Shown piece by piece: positions 1 through 6,602 of a DNA stretch of 12,990 nucleotides (position 1 is its first letter; every line of letters begins with the position of its first letter). Source of the stretch: DASWVC01 sp036401335. Its GTDB lineage: Bacteria; Verrucomicrobiota; Verrucomicrobiia; Chthoniobacterales; JAFAMB01. The position numbers and the translations under genes are program-made. The DNA lies in contig DASWVC010000291.1 in assembly GCA_036401335.1 (NCBI GenBank), positions 1 to 12,990 of the forward strand, in the 5' to 3' direction. The notes below the pieces were generated by a model, which was given only the letters and a program-made list of their open reading frames with translations, was not told the DNA's origin and searched no databases.

Positions 1-129
1 ATTCCCGTTGTCCGTAAACCGGAAGGGAACCTGGCTGAGACGGTGTTTCGTTAATTGGGAAGTACTTTTCAGCCCTGATCGGAAAGCCCGTGCCGTCCAA
101 GGATTGATCCCTGCCTGTGAGGCTCCGGT

Positions 130-258
130 TTACAGCGACCGTTTCAGGCCGCGCCATGCCCGAAGGGCATGGACTACCCGTGGCGCCACGGCCATTAACG
201 TGACTATCACCACCATGGTGAAGTCCAAGAGACCCGTTGAGATTTCCATTTCAGCCAT
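130..258 (-). CDS. possible small single-pass membrane peptide (42 aa)
   Basis: I do not recognise this peptide. It starts with ATG at 258 and ends with TAA at 130-132. A GAGG Shine-Dalgarno-like core (263-266 on the complementary strand) lies 4 bases before the ATG, which is slightly short. The product has an acidic N-terminus, a hydrophobic stretch at about residues 9-30 (with one Asp and one Pro), then a basic tail (residues 33-40) rich in Arg and Lys. That shape fits a small inner-membrane peptide with a cytoplasmic positive tail. It may instead be chance, because the region also carries three strong palindromes that fall within the reading frame. No neighbour suggests a role. Conservation of the reading frame in relatives would decide. 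Confidence 0.33.
   Translation of the reverse strand: MAEMEISTGLLDFTMVVIVTLMAVAPRVVHALRAWRGLKRSL
154..172. repeat. perfect hairpin, 8-bp stem and 3-base loop
   Basis: The arms CCATGCCC and GGGCATGG are perfectly complementary around a GAA loop. No T-run follows on either strand, so it is not a standard intrinsic terminator. It overlaps the possible small reading frame at 130-258. Confidence 0.6.
178..191. repeat. 14-bp perfect palindrome
   Basis: CCGTGGCGCCACGG is fully self-complementary with no loop, so it is more likely to be a protein-binding or cleavage-type site, or chance, than a hairpin. It begins 6 bases after the hairpin at 154-172, and a third palindrome (CACCATGGTG, 211-220) follows within 20 bases. 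Confidence 0.5.
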
Positions 259-529
259 TCTGCCTCAGGTTTACATTTAACCTTGAGAGCTGGAATCAGT
301 GATTCTTCTCAGAACCAACTATTCCCGTTTCTCTCAGCATCCCGGCCACGCAAGCCCTAAAACGGACCTGTTGTCTAGAATGCCCAGAGAATTTGCTTAG
401 AAATCCCATCGACACTATGGCATCGAACTTAAGCCGCGTCAATGGACCTGCGTGCCCCGCCACCGCATGCCCGGCAACGGTAACCGCAACACCAGCCCTT
501 ACCCGTGCAGCTGAACGGCCGGGACGGGA
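259..529. other. non-coding stretch with no convincing gene
   Basis: I see no plausible gene here. The stretch has frequent stops, lower GC in its left half and no long frame with good codon use. It holds a short palindrome, GAATCA-G-TGATTC (293-305), and a copy of GGTTTAC (268-274) that also occurs at 127-133 and, inverted, at 14-20. It lies downstream of the metallophosphoesterase stop (530), but I find no clear stem plus T-run terminator for that gene. Confidence 0.5.
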
Positions 530-1330
530 TCAGATGCCCGGCTCAGTCAGTCCAGGGCCAGGGGAAATGCCTGATTCTTCCCGGCCAGCGGTTTCCAAGG
601 GCACATGCAACAGCCGGTATGACCGTGGATCCAGCTTGTCCCGCTTTAACAAAGGAATGGCCACATTGTACACGTCAGCGCCCTTTCCGGTCCGGCCATG
701 CGGCTGGCCATTGTGGGCATGGCCGTGCAAGGCAATGTGGACGCCGTAACGGTCTATGGCCTCTTCCAGCCTCGTACTGCCCAGAAAAGGGAACACCTCA
801 GGGTTCTCGCCCACCACAGTGTCTCGGATCGGCGCATAATGCAGCACCGCGATTTTGGTCGGAGTGCTTAACCGGGCAAGTGCGCGTTCGAGCCGCAACG
901 CCTGATCCACCGACTCGCGCACAAATTCCTTGACCGCCCGTTCCCCCCACGCATTCAGCATGCTCTTTCCAAATCCGCCACCGAACCCGGAAACACCGGC
1001 GAAACCGACGCCCTGCACCTCAACGCATTCTCCATCGAGCAGCTTGATCCCGGCCCCCGTAAACAATTCGATGAGCTTGTCAGCGGCATCGGATTCGAAA
1101 TCGTGGTTGCCCAGCACCGCCAGGCAAGGTTTGGACAGCACCGGCTGTAAATCCGCCAACAAGGCCTCCGCTTCTTCTGGCAGGCCATAATCGGTCAAAT
1201 CACCGCACAACACGCAAACGTCGGCTTGCTCCGCGATTTCTTGAAAAAGTCCCGTCGCCGTTCCCTGAGCGCTTTTCGTGTGGTGCAGGTCGGCCAAGGC
1301 GGCCACTTTTAAATGCTGAGCGAGCTCCAT
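530..1330 (-). CDS. calcineurin-like metallophosphoesterase
   Basis: This is a predicted cytoplasmic metal-dependent phosphoesterase of 266 residues with the full set of calcineurin-family motifs in order: D-x-H (D14, H16), G-D (D44), GNHD (residues 74-77), a lone His (H164) and GHAH (203-206). These residues hold the two active-site metals, so the enzyme should be active; its substrate cannot be read from the sequence. The tail after about residue 248 is Gly/Pro-rich and probably disordered. The start is the first ATG of the conserved domain. No strong ribosome site is visible and the frame stays open a little upstream, so the start is only fairly sure. It is transcribed away from the nucleotidyltransferase-fold gene, 38 bases apart, and the two may share regulation. 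Confidence 0.85.
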   Translation of the reverse strand: MELAQHLKVAALADLHHTKSAQGTATGLFQEIAEQADVCVLCGDLTDYGLPEEAEALLADLQPVLSKPCLAVLGNHDFESDAADKLIELFTGAGIKLLDGECVEVQGVGFAGVSGFGGGFGKSMLNAWGERAVKEFVRESVDQALRLERALARLSTPTKIAVLHYAPIRDTVVGENPEVFPFLGSTRLEEAIDRYGVHIALHGHAHNGQPHGRTGKGADVYNVAIPLLKRDKLDPRSYRLLHVPLETAGREESGISPGPGLTEPGI

Positions 1331-1368
1331 CAGTCCGTGTTCGTCCCCATCGTCGAACCTGTACGTAT

Positions 1369-2190
1369 ATGGATCTTGGTGGTTACCCGGATTTCAAAAA
1401 GTTGCAGCTCCCAGCCCCACGCGAAGCCTTCTACGAAAGCGTGGTAGGTGCCTTGAACGACGCTGAGCTGCCGTTTCTTATCGGGGGCGCAATCGCGTTC
1501 GGATTCTACACGGACATTTGGAGGGACACGAAAGACCTGGACATCTTTTTGCAACCCGAAACGGTGCAGCCTGCGCTCGATCACCTGAATCGGGGCGGAT
1601 TCAACACCGAACTGACTTTTCCTCACTGGTTGGCCAAAGTGAAGTCCGACGACTCCCTGGTCGACTTCATTTTTCGAGGTTCGAACGGGGTTTGCTCGGT
1701 TGGCCCCGCTTGGTTTGAGGCGCCCTGCGTGGAGATTTTCGGGCGTTCGGTGAAAATTGTCCGGCCTGAGGACCTGATTTTCATGAAAAGCTTTGTGATG
1801 AACCGGGAACGCTTTGACGGTCATGACATCGTTCACCTATTGTTCCGACAGGCGGATCACCTGGATTGGGATCGCCTGCTTGACTGGTTCGCTGAAGATC
1901 AGGCCTTATTACTCTCGTTGTTGGCCCTTTACCAATTTGTTTATCCGTTCCGCACCGGTTCCGTGCCTGGGAGCGTGAGGGAAAAATTGTCGCGAATCTG
2001 GCTGGAACCTCCGCCTGCCGCTGAACGCATTTGCAACGGCACCCTCCTTTCCAAACGGGAGTTCAAAGAAGACATTTCGGCTTGGGGCCTGGTCGACGCC
2101 CGCTCCCGCGAACGGTGTCAACTCACGGAAGAAGAGATCCGGGCCTGGTCAGAGTTCGACGACACTGAGCCGGCGAGCGGCAGAAGGTGA
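1369..2190 (+). CDS. nucleotidyltransferase-fold protein
   Basis: The 273-residue protein carries the signature of the DNA polymerase beta-type nucleotidyltransferase superfamily: a Gly-Gly at residues 39-40 after a short strand, then R-x-TKDLDIF with paired carboxylates D56 and D58, and a third acidic strand, VDF, with D99. A helical segment follows (about 133-160, RPEDLIFMKSF...DGHDIVHLL), which is common in stand-alone bacterial members. Such proteins move NMP to a protein, RNA or small molecule, but the target here is unknown. No toxin-antitoxin partner such as a small HEPN protein is adjacent; the neighbour is a divergent phosphoesterase. The ATG at 1369 has no clear ribosome site. A GTG at 1441, nearer the conserved core, is an alternative start. 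The stop codon lies in the left arm of the repeat element. Confidence 0.75.
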   Translation: MDLGGYPDFKKLQLPAPREAFYESVVGALNDAELPFLIGGAIAFGFYTDIWRDTKDLDIFLQPETVQPALDHLNRGGFNTELTFPHWLAKVKSDDSLVDFIFRGSNGVCSVGPAWFEAPCVEIFGRSVKIVRPEDLIFMKSFVMNRERFDGHDIVHLLFRQADHLDWDRLLDWFAEDQALLLSLLALYQFVYPFRTGSVPGSVREKLSRIWLEPPPAAERICNGTLLSKREFKEDISAWGLVDARSRERCQLTEEEIRAWSEFDDTEPASGRR

Positions 2191-2364
2191 CGGAGTGTCG
2201 GAGTAACGGGGTATCGGGGTAAAGGCCGCAAAGCAAAGAATGCAGGCAGGCCACCGGCCCGGCTTTCACTCGTGGCATTCTCCGGTTTTTTGACTTGTGG
2301 AAGCTGGAGGCCGCTTTGTTCTTTCACCCCGTTACTGCGACACTCCGATACCCCGACACCTTCT
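2182..2364. repeat. inverted-arm element made of 8-bp tandem units
   Basis: Each arm begins with AGAAGGTG (2182-2189; complement at 2357-2364), followed by four 8-bp units of consensus CGGRGTRW. Left arm: CGGAGTGT, CGGAGTAA, CGGGGTAT, CGGGGTAA (2191-2222). Right arm read on the minus strand: CGGGGTAT, CGGAGTGT, CGCAGTAA, CGGGGTGA (2355-2324). The arms face each other across about 100 bases. Inside is a second inverted pair, AGAATGC (2237-2243) against GTGGCATTCT (2272-2281), then a T6 run (2286-2291). The element exactly fills the gap between two convergent genes and overlaps the 3' end of the left one. It could be a mobile-type (MITE or REP-like) repeat, a bidirectional terminator, or both. 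Confidence 0.75.
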
Positions 2365-2365
2365 T

Positions 2366-3820
2366 TCAGCAGACCTGGACGAGGTCCATGCCAAGCACGG
2401 CGGCCAGCTTTTTCAACTTTCCCGACAGGTGACCCACCCCAACCGCACAATGGTGTGCTGGGCCTACGGCATTCCAGTCGTTGACGAACCGGCGCGCGCC
2501 AAGGCCAAACCGGTAACGGCTGTTCGTGTTCCCAATTTCCAGAACCGGACCCGGCACCGACTCTCCTTCCGCCGCCAGCAGCTTCAGGCGGCCATCGCGG
2601 GTTTGCACCACCGAAAGCAGCGTTACCGGCCCATGCCTGACCGACATCTCAACAGACAATCCCGAACCGACTTTGCCGTGGTAAACCTGCAAAGGACGGA
2701 CTTTTGTCCTGCCTTCCGCAATCGCTAGGTGGCCCGGGCCATCGTGACCCATCAGCACGACGTCATCCTTGAAGTCGATCGCGTAATACTCGGTAAACGA
2801 TCCACCTGCACCGAAACTGTCCATCACCTTCATGGCCTGAGCGTTCTTTATTTCCATTTCCCCGGCTGCCGGGATACCGCGGGCCGTCAGAAGCGAATTC
2901 CCGAGAATGATCGAGCTGATTGCGTCTTCGTTTTCCGGGTTGCCTGTCCCCAAGTAATAGTACGCCAGTGAGCCGAGTTGGTGTTCGTCCACCAATCGAT
3001 CAAGCGCCACCGACGTACGCGCGGCACGGTTAAGTTCCGCCTCGGGACAATCCGCCTGCACCTCAAAAGCCTCATGGAAATGCGCCGTCCGCGCCCTGAC
3101 CTCCTCGGCCGTGACCCCTCGCCGCAGCGCAGCCAGTTCGTCAACTTCGATGATCTCGATGTGGCCGCCGAACCACGCGCACTGCTGCGTCAGGTCGGAG
3201 TAAATGTCCAGCATGCCGTTGTAGTAATGCCCCATTACCCCGAGCCGGTTGTGCTCCATCACGTGAGCCACGCGCGCGGCGTCGATCCAGTCCGTGATTT
3301 CGCGCCAGGCAAGCGGGTCATCGCCGAGAATGCCGGTGACCTGGTGAAACACGATCCCGGCACGGTTGAAGGCGTTCGCGATCTCCGGCACGGAACAGGC
3401 CGAACAGTAAGCCAGCCATTCGCCAGTCATGGCCGTCCGATCACCCATCCGATTGAAGGTTTCGTAGTCGATGGCAGCCTCGGGTTGGAGGTTGAGCAGG
3501 ATCACCGGCACCTTGGCCCGGCGCACCACCGGCAGGACGGTCGAGGAAAGCGCATAAGTCGTAACCTGCAGGAAAATCAGGTCAACGTCCGCCTGACGAA
3601 AGCGGTGTCCGGCGTCCTGGGCTTTCTCCGGCGTGTCGATCAACCCGAGATTAACGACTTCAACACCCGGGCTTTGCAGTTTTGCGGCTACTCCCTGGAG
3701 GTAACCGGTCAGCCGCTCCCGCAGCCCCGTAAACTGTGGCCAATAAGCATCCAGGCCGATGCCAAAAAGGCCGACCCGGAAAGGGTGCTGCGCCGTCTGG
3801 GGGGAACGTTGCATGGGCAT
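2366..3820 (-). CDS. L-arabinose/L-fucose isomerase-family sugar isomerase
   Basis: This is a predicted cytoplasmic, metal-dependent aldose-ketose isomerase of about 484 residues, close to the AraA family length of about 500. The C-terminal half matches the AraA pattern: GEMEI (first metal Glu, about residue 321), AMKVM...FTEYYAIDF (second Glu, about 344), VVLMGHDGPGH (His, about 359) and GPAHHCAVG (His, about 456). All four metal ligands expected from E. coli AraA (E306, E333, H350, H450) have counterparts. The next gene upstream is rhaS, so the substrate is likely the sugar imported by that system, perhaps L-rhamnose or L-fucose. This is not the TIM-barrel RhaA/RhaI family. ATG at 3820 is preferred; a TTG at 3838 would add six residues, and neither has a strong ribosome site. 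Confidence 0.82.
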   Translation of the reverse strand: MPMQRSPQTAQHPFRVGLFGIGLDAYWPQFTGLRERLTGYLQGVAAKLQSPGVEVVNLGLIDTPEKAQDAGHRFRQADVDLIFLQVTTYALSSTVLPVVRRAKVPVILLNLQPEAAIDYETFNRMGDRTAMTGEWLAYCSACSVPEIANAFNRAGIVFHQVTGILGDDPLAWREITDWIDAARVAHVMEHNRLGVMGHYYNGMLDIYSDLTQQCAWFGGHIEIIEVDELAALRRGVTAEEVRARTAHFHEAFEVQADCPEAELNRAARTSVALDRLVDEHQLGSLAYYYLGTGNPENEDAISSIILGNSLLTARGIPAAGEMEIKNAQAMKVMDSFGAGGSFTEYYAIDFKDDVVLMGHDGPGHLAIAEGRTKVRPLQVYHGKVGSGLSVEMSVRHGPVTLLSVVQTRDGRLKLLAAEGESVPGPVLEIGNTNSRYRFGLGARRFVNDWNAVGPAHHCAVGVGHLSGKLKKLAAVLGMDLVQVC

Positions 3821-3844
3821 TGATTCGGCGATGCGCAAGCCCGC

Positions 3845-4858
3845 TTAGAAATCGAACTGATCGATGTTTTCGGTGGTGAACACCGTCAACGGCCCCAGGA
3901 TCACCACCCCGTTTTTACCCACGGTACGACTGCCCAGCTTGCCGGCCGAAAAAGTTTCCCCTTCCTTACCCTGAAGATTTCCGGACGCCAGATTGGCGGC
4001 CGCATAAGCGGCCAGGTAACCAACATCCGCCGGATTCCACAAAGCAAACGCTTTCACCGTCCCGTCTTTCACAAATTGCCGCATCTGATTAGGCGTGCCC
4101 AGACCCACCAGGGCAACCTTGCCTTTTTCGGGGCTGGTTGAAAGGTAACGTGCAGCGGCCGCCACGCCGACCGTGGTCGGGCTGATAATGCCCTTCAGGT
4201 TTGGGTAGGCCTGCAGCAAGCCCTGGGTCTCGGTAAAGGATTTCTGGTCGTCATCGTTGCCGTACGCAATTTTGACAAGTTTCATGCCCTGGTACTCCGG
4301 CTTCTTAAGTTCCTCCTGCATGTAACCAATCCAGGTATTCTGGTTCGTCGCATTGGGGGTCGCCGAAAGGATCGCGATCTCGCCGGTGGCATTAATCTCC
4401 TTGGCCAGAAGCTGCACCTGACCCTGACCGATGCCTTCGCTCGACGCCTGGTTGATAAACAAAGTCCGGCCTTCCGGGGCCGTATCGGAGTCCATGGTCA
4501 CAACCTTCACTTTCTGTTCCATGGCCCGTTTCAAGTAAGGGATCAGGGCGTTCGGATCGTTCGCGGCCAGGGCGATGGCATCCTGCCGTTGGGTGATCAA
4601 GGTGTTGATGTAGGACACCTGCGAGGAGGCCGCTGCATCAGAAGGCCCGACCACCTTGCCCTGGGCACCGATCTCCTTACAAGCCTCCATGGCGCCTTTT
4701 GTTTCGATCACATTGTAAGGATTGTTAATGTTCTTGGGAAGAAACGCCAATTTCAGGTTTTTCTTGATCGGTTTCTCCTGTCCTCGACTAAACGGGACAG
4801 CCAAGGTGAGTGACATTCCGACAACGACCGCTGTGGCCAGCGAGCAAGGGTATTTCAT
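3845..4858 (-). CDS. rhaS: periplasmic sugar-binding protein, rhamnose ABC importer (RhaS-type)
   Basis: This substrate-binding protein of a pentose/deoxyhexose ABC importer has 337 residues, the usual size for the periplasmic-binding-protein type I sugar family. It has an N-terminal signal peptide: Lys, a hydrophobic core at about residues 6-22, and cleavage near SRGQ-EK. There is no lipobox Cys, so it should be free in the periplasm. The mature part starts with LKLAFLPKNINNPYN, followed by the alternating helices of two lobes (SYINTLITQRQDAIALAANDP, KVKVVTMDSD), as in RhaS and LsrB relatives. ATG at 4858 is chosen because GGAG (4866-4869) lies 7 bases upstream; a TTG at 4873 would place that site inside the gene. 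The isomerase gene follows directly. The matching permeases and ATPase lie about 6 kb away on the same strand, so the partnership is inferred from family and context. Confidence 0.85.
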   Translation of the reverse strand: MKYPCSLATAVVVGMSLTLAVPFSRGQEKPIKKNLKLAFLPKNINNPYNVIETKGAMEACKEIGAQGKVVGPSDAAASSQVSYINTLITQRQDAIALAANDPNALIPYLKRAMEQKVKVVTMDSDTAPEGRTLFINQASSEGIGQGQVQLLAKEINATGEIAILSATPNATNQNTWIGYMQEELKKPEYQGMKLVKIAYGNDDDQKSFTETQGLLQAYPNLKGIISPTTVGVAAAARYLSTSPEKGKVALVGLGTPNQMRQFVKDGTVKAFALWNPADVGYLAAYAAANLASGNLQGKEGETFSAGKLGSRTVGKNGVVILGPLTVFTTENIDQFDF

Positions 4859-4865
4859 GAAGGTT

Positions 4866-4869
4866 CTCC
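4866..4869 (-). promoter_or_regulatory. ribosome binding site of rhaS
   Basis: GGAG on the minus strand, 7 bases before the ATG at 4858. It decides between that ATG and the upstream TTG at 4873. Confidence 0.7.
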
Positions 4870-4975
4870 GCAACTGGGTGATAGGAGCGATTGGGGGTTA
4901 AGCCTGCACGCTAACAAGTTTCGCGACCGGCGGCGAGCATTAGACGCACCTGATTCTTTCGTTTAAAGTTCAACC

Positions 4976-5379
4976 ATGACGGAGTTGGCTGCGGTCGAAT
5001 CCTTGGTGCTGGAAGCGGCGACCCGCGATCGGGAGTTGGGGCAGCAACTTGAAGCTTTGGGGAAAGGTGTGCTGCTTACCCTTTGCGAACTCGCGGTGCA
5101 GGATCCGGAGCCGAACGCGTCCCGTGTCCGTCAGCTGCAGCTCGGTCAGAAGCTGCCGGGGGGCCTGAAGCCCTGAAAAACGTGTTTGAAACCGTGGTCC
5201 TGGCCCGGTTGGCGTTTAACATTGTTAAAGCGTCTTTAACTGACGGCGCCAAGCTGGAACACCAGCTGGCCGTGGAGCGGAACAAACGCTCTTTGGCGGG
5301 CGTGACCGACAATTACCTCCGCGCATTGGCCAGTGCCGCCGTCGAGCGCGGTGGTCCGGACCGGCAGATCAGCCCATAA
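4976..5379 (+). pseudogene. possible small gene broken by a frameshift
   Basis: I do not recognise this product. A plus-strand frame opens with ATG at 4976 and runs 66 residues, Leu/Glu-rich and helical, to a TGA at 5174-5176. The -1 frame is open across the same point and continues to a stop at 5377-5379 with another helical, protein-like stretch (LKNVFETVVLARLAFNIVKA, then a Lys/Arg/Glu-rich helix). Joined near 5165-5175, the two parts make a plausible protein of about 130 residues. It could be a gene with a one-base change, two overlapping small genes, or chance. No true slippery heptamer lies before the stop. It is transcribed away from rhaS, 117 bases from that gene's start. Confidence 0.3.
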
Positions 5380-5486
5380 GCCGGCCCATTTCGGAAAGGA
5401 TTTTGGCAGCTGCCATCACCGAATAAAGGGGTGCCCGAGCATTATTCTCCCGGAGCCCCGCGGTTGATTTGCAGAGCCCACGGCAC

Positions 5487-5504
5487 AAAAAAGCGCCCTT
5501 TTTT
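5487..5504. terminator. A/T-stem intrinsic terminator, usable in both directions
   Basis: A 7-bp stem, AAAAAAG pairing with CTTTTTT, closes a 4-base loop (CGCC) and gives a T6 run on either strand. It lies about 55 bases past the stop of the HxlR gene on the minus strand and about 110 bases past the possible broken gene on the plus strand. The stem is mostly A-T, so it may be moderate in strength. A second nested inverted repeat, CCCCGC (5509-5514) with GCGGGG (5543-5548), lies next to it, closer to the HxlR stop. Confidence 0.6.
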
Positions 5505-5557
5505 AATTCCCCGCCGCTTCTGCAGGGGCGGCACCCGGCCATGCGGGGCTTTCGAAT

Positions 5558-5923
5558 TCAATTAGACTCCAAACCCGCGCGGGTTCCACTTTCCCAGGCA
5601 AGCCCCCAATCCCGCATGGCGGCGAGAAGGGGCCGCAGTGCTTCGCCCTTTGGGGTCAACCGGTACGCAAGGTGCTTCGACCCGTCCACCGGGGTTACCT
5701 GAGTAACGATCCGATGCCGGAGCAGACGGGCCAACCGGTCACTGAGGATGTTGGTGGGAACGCGTTCCGGCGCCGCAGCGAACTCCTTGAACCGCGATTT
5801 TCCCAGCAGAAGATCGCGGATGACCAGCAGCGTCCAGCGGTCGCCGAAAATATCTAGACTGCACGCCACCGGGCAAGGTGAACGACGCGGGCCGGGAAGG
5901 TTTGATTGCTCGGGCTGAACCAT
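5558..5923 (-). CDS. HxlR-family winged-helix transcription regulator
   Basis: This 121-residue DNA-binding regulator is the usual HxlR size. It shows the family core: SPCPVACSLDIFGDRWTLL (about 15-33), then I-R-DLLLGKSRFKEF (35-48), PTNILSDRLARL (56-67) and YRLTPKGEAL (87-96), followed by the C-terminal W-x-x dimer helix. Cys17 sits where electrophile- or redox-sensing HxlR relatives such as YodB and HypR carry their sensor Cys; Cys21 is a second. ATG at 5923 is the natural domain start. The frame is open further upstream, but only as a shadow of the opposite gene. It is divergent from the DinB-like and MATE genes, with 63 bases between, and is the obvious candidate to control them. Confidence 0.88.
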   Translation of the reverse strand: MVQPEQSNLPGPRRSPCPVACSLDIFGDRWTLLVIRDLLLGKSRFKEFAAAPERVPTNILSDRLARLLRHRIVTQVTPVDGSKHLAYRLTPKGEALRPLLAAMRDWGLAWESGTRAGLESN

Positions 5924-5949
5924 CGACCGAAAGATGCCAGCGATTTTAC

Positions 5950-5980
5950 TTGCGTTCCAGCAGTAATTTACTTTTACTAT
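5950..5980 (+). promoter_or_regulatory. promoter with overlapping HxlR-type operator
   Basis: The stretch holds TTGCGT (5950-5955) and TACTAT (5975-5980), usable as -35 and -10 boxes with a long 19-base spacer. The -10 ends 6 bases before the ATG at 5987, which would give a leaderless mRNA. An exact inverted repeat AGTA-ATT-TACT (5962-5972) and a tandem TTTACTTTTACT (5967-5978) overlap the spacer and the -10. TACT/AGTA half-sites are typical of YodB-type HxlR operators. It also lies 40-60 bases upstream of the HxlR start, so autoregulation is possible. Confidence 0.5.
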
Positions 5981-5986
5981 GCAAGC

Positions 5987-6595
5987 ATGTCCAACGCTGT
6001 TGCAGATCCTGTTCCCTCCCTCGGCCCACCAGGCGCCGGGCTGCCCAAAGCCGAACTGTTCATCGCCCGCTTGATGTTGAATTGGCAGGCTCGCCGGTCC
6101 ACGCGTACCAGCACCGCTGCGCTCTTCGCGGGTGAACGCACGAAAATCTTGGACCTGGCGCGAAGCTGCCGCCCGGAGGAGGGTTGCCGCCGCGTGCTCA
6201 TCAAACGGTTGCGCGGGTTGGAAGACAGCAGCCGCTACTGGTCGGTTTTTATGACACTGGACCACTTGCGCATCGTCAACCGGCAAGTGGCGGAGGTCAT
6301 CCGGTTGCTCGGCCGGGGCGAGACCCCCGCGTTTGTGGCCAGCACGGCGAGGGTTAAACCTCGGGTGGAGGTTGACGAAAAGGTCGTGGAAGAGTTCCAG
6401 GCGGCCTGCGAGCATTTTGAGGAATGCGTGGCCGGGGTGGAAAACCTGCGCACGCAGGTTCGCTTCGCCCACCCGTGGTTTGGTCCGCTGGACGCCGCCG
6501 GATGGCATTTTACCGCTTTTTTTCACCTGCGACTGCATCGGCACCAGATCGAAGCGATCCGGCGCGCCCGCCCGGTGATTGAGGGAAAAGTTTAA
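5987..6595 (+). CDS. DinB-like (YfiT/BstA superfamily) protein
   Basis: The 202-residue protein appears to be an all-helical four-helix-bundle protein of the DinB type. Candidate metal-binding His residues are H93 in LDHLRI and the C-terminal cluster WHFTAFFHLRLHRHQIEAI (H174, H180, H184, H186); the H-x-x-x-H-x-x-x pattern before a Gln is typical of the superfamily. Some members are thiol S-transferases (BstA, the mycothiol MDMPI group) and others have no known activity, so a function is not assigned. ATG at 5987 is chosen because it follows the promoter directly; an earlier in-frame start at 5906 would overlap the divergent HxlR gene. The MATE gene follows within 8 bases, or overlaps slightly, so the two probably form an operon controlled by HxlR. 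The superfamily call is by motif only. Confidence 0.6.
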   Translation: MSNAVADPVPSLGPPGAGLPKAELFIARLMLNWQARRSTRTSTAALFAGERTKILDLARSCRPEEGCRRVLIKRLRGLEDSSRYWSVFMTLDHLRIVNRQVAEVIRLLGRGETPAFVASTARVKPRVEVDEKVVEEFQAACEHFEECVAGVENLRTQVRFAHPWFGPLDAAGWHFTAFFHLRLHRHQIEAIRRARPVIEGKV

Positions 6596-6602
6596 AACTC
6601 TT

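Noticed and set aside
26..45. CTGAGA-containing stretch resembling part of a TPP riboswitch
   Set aside because: Only the short CTGAGA core is present; the downstream pairing partners and conserved second arm of the element are missing.
393..749. Plus-strand open frame over the 3' end of the metallophosphoesterase
   Set aside because: Low-complexity Pro/Ala/Cys-rich product with no ribosome site, and antisense to a clear gene for half its length.
2978..3823. Long plus-strand open frame (281 codons) opposite the isomerase gene
   Set aside because: It mirrors a gene with all catalytic motifs intact, and its composition (rich in Arg, Pro, His) is that of an antisense shadow in GC-rich DNA.
5173..5182. 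A-rich run as a programmed frameshift site in the possible broken gene
   Set aside because: It reads GAAAAAC, which is not an X-XXY-YYZ heptamer in the upstream frame, and it lies at or after the stop rather than before it.
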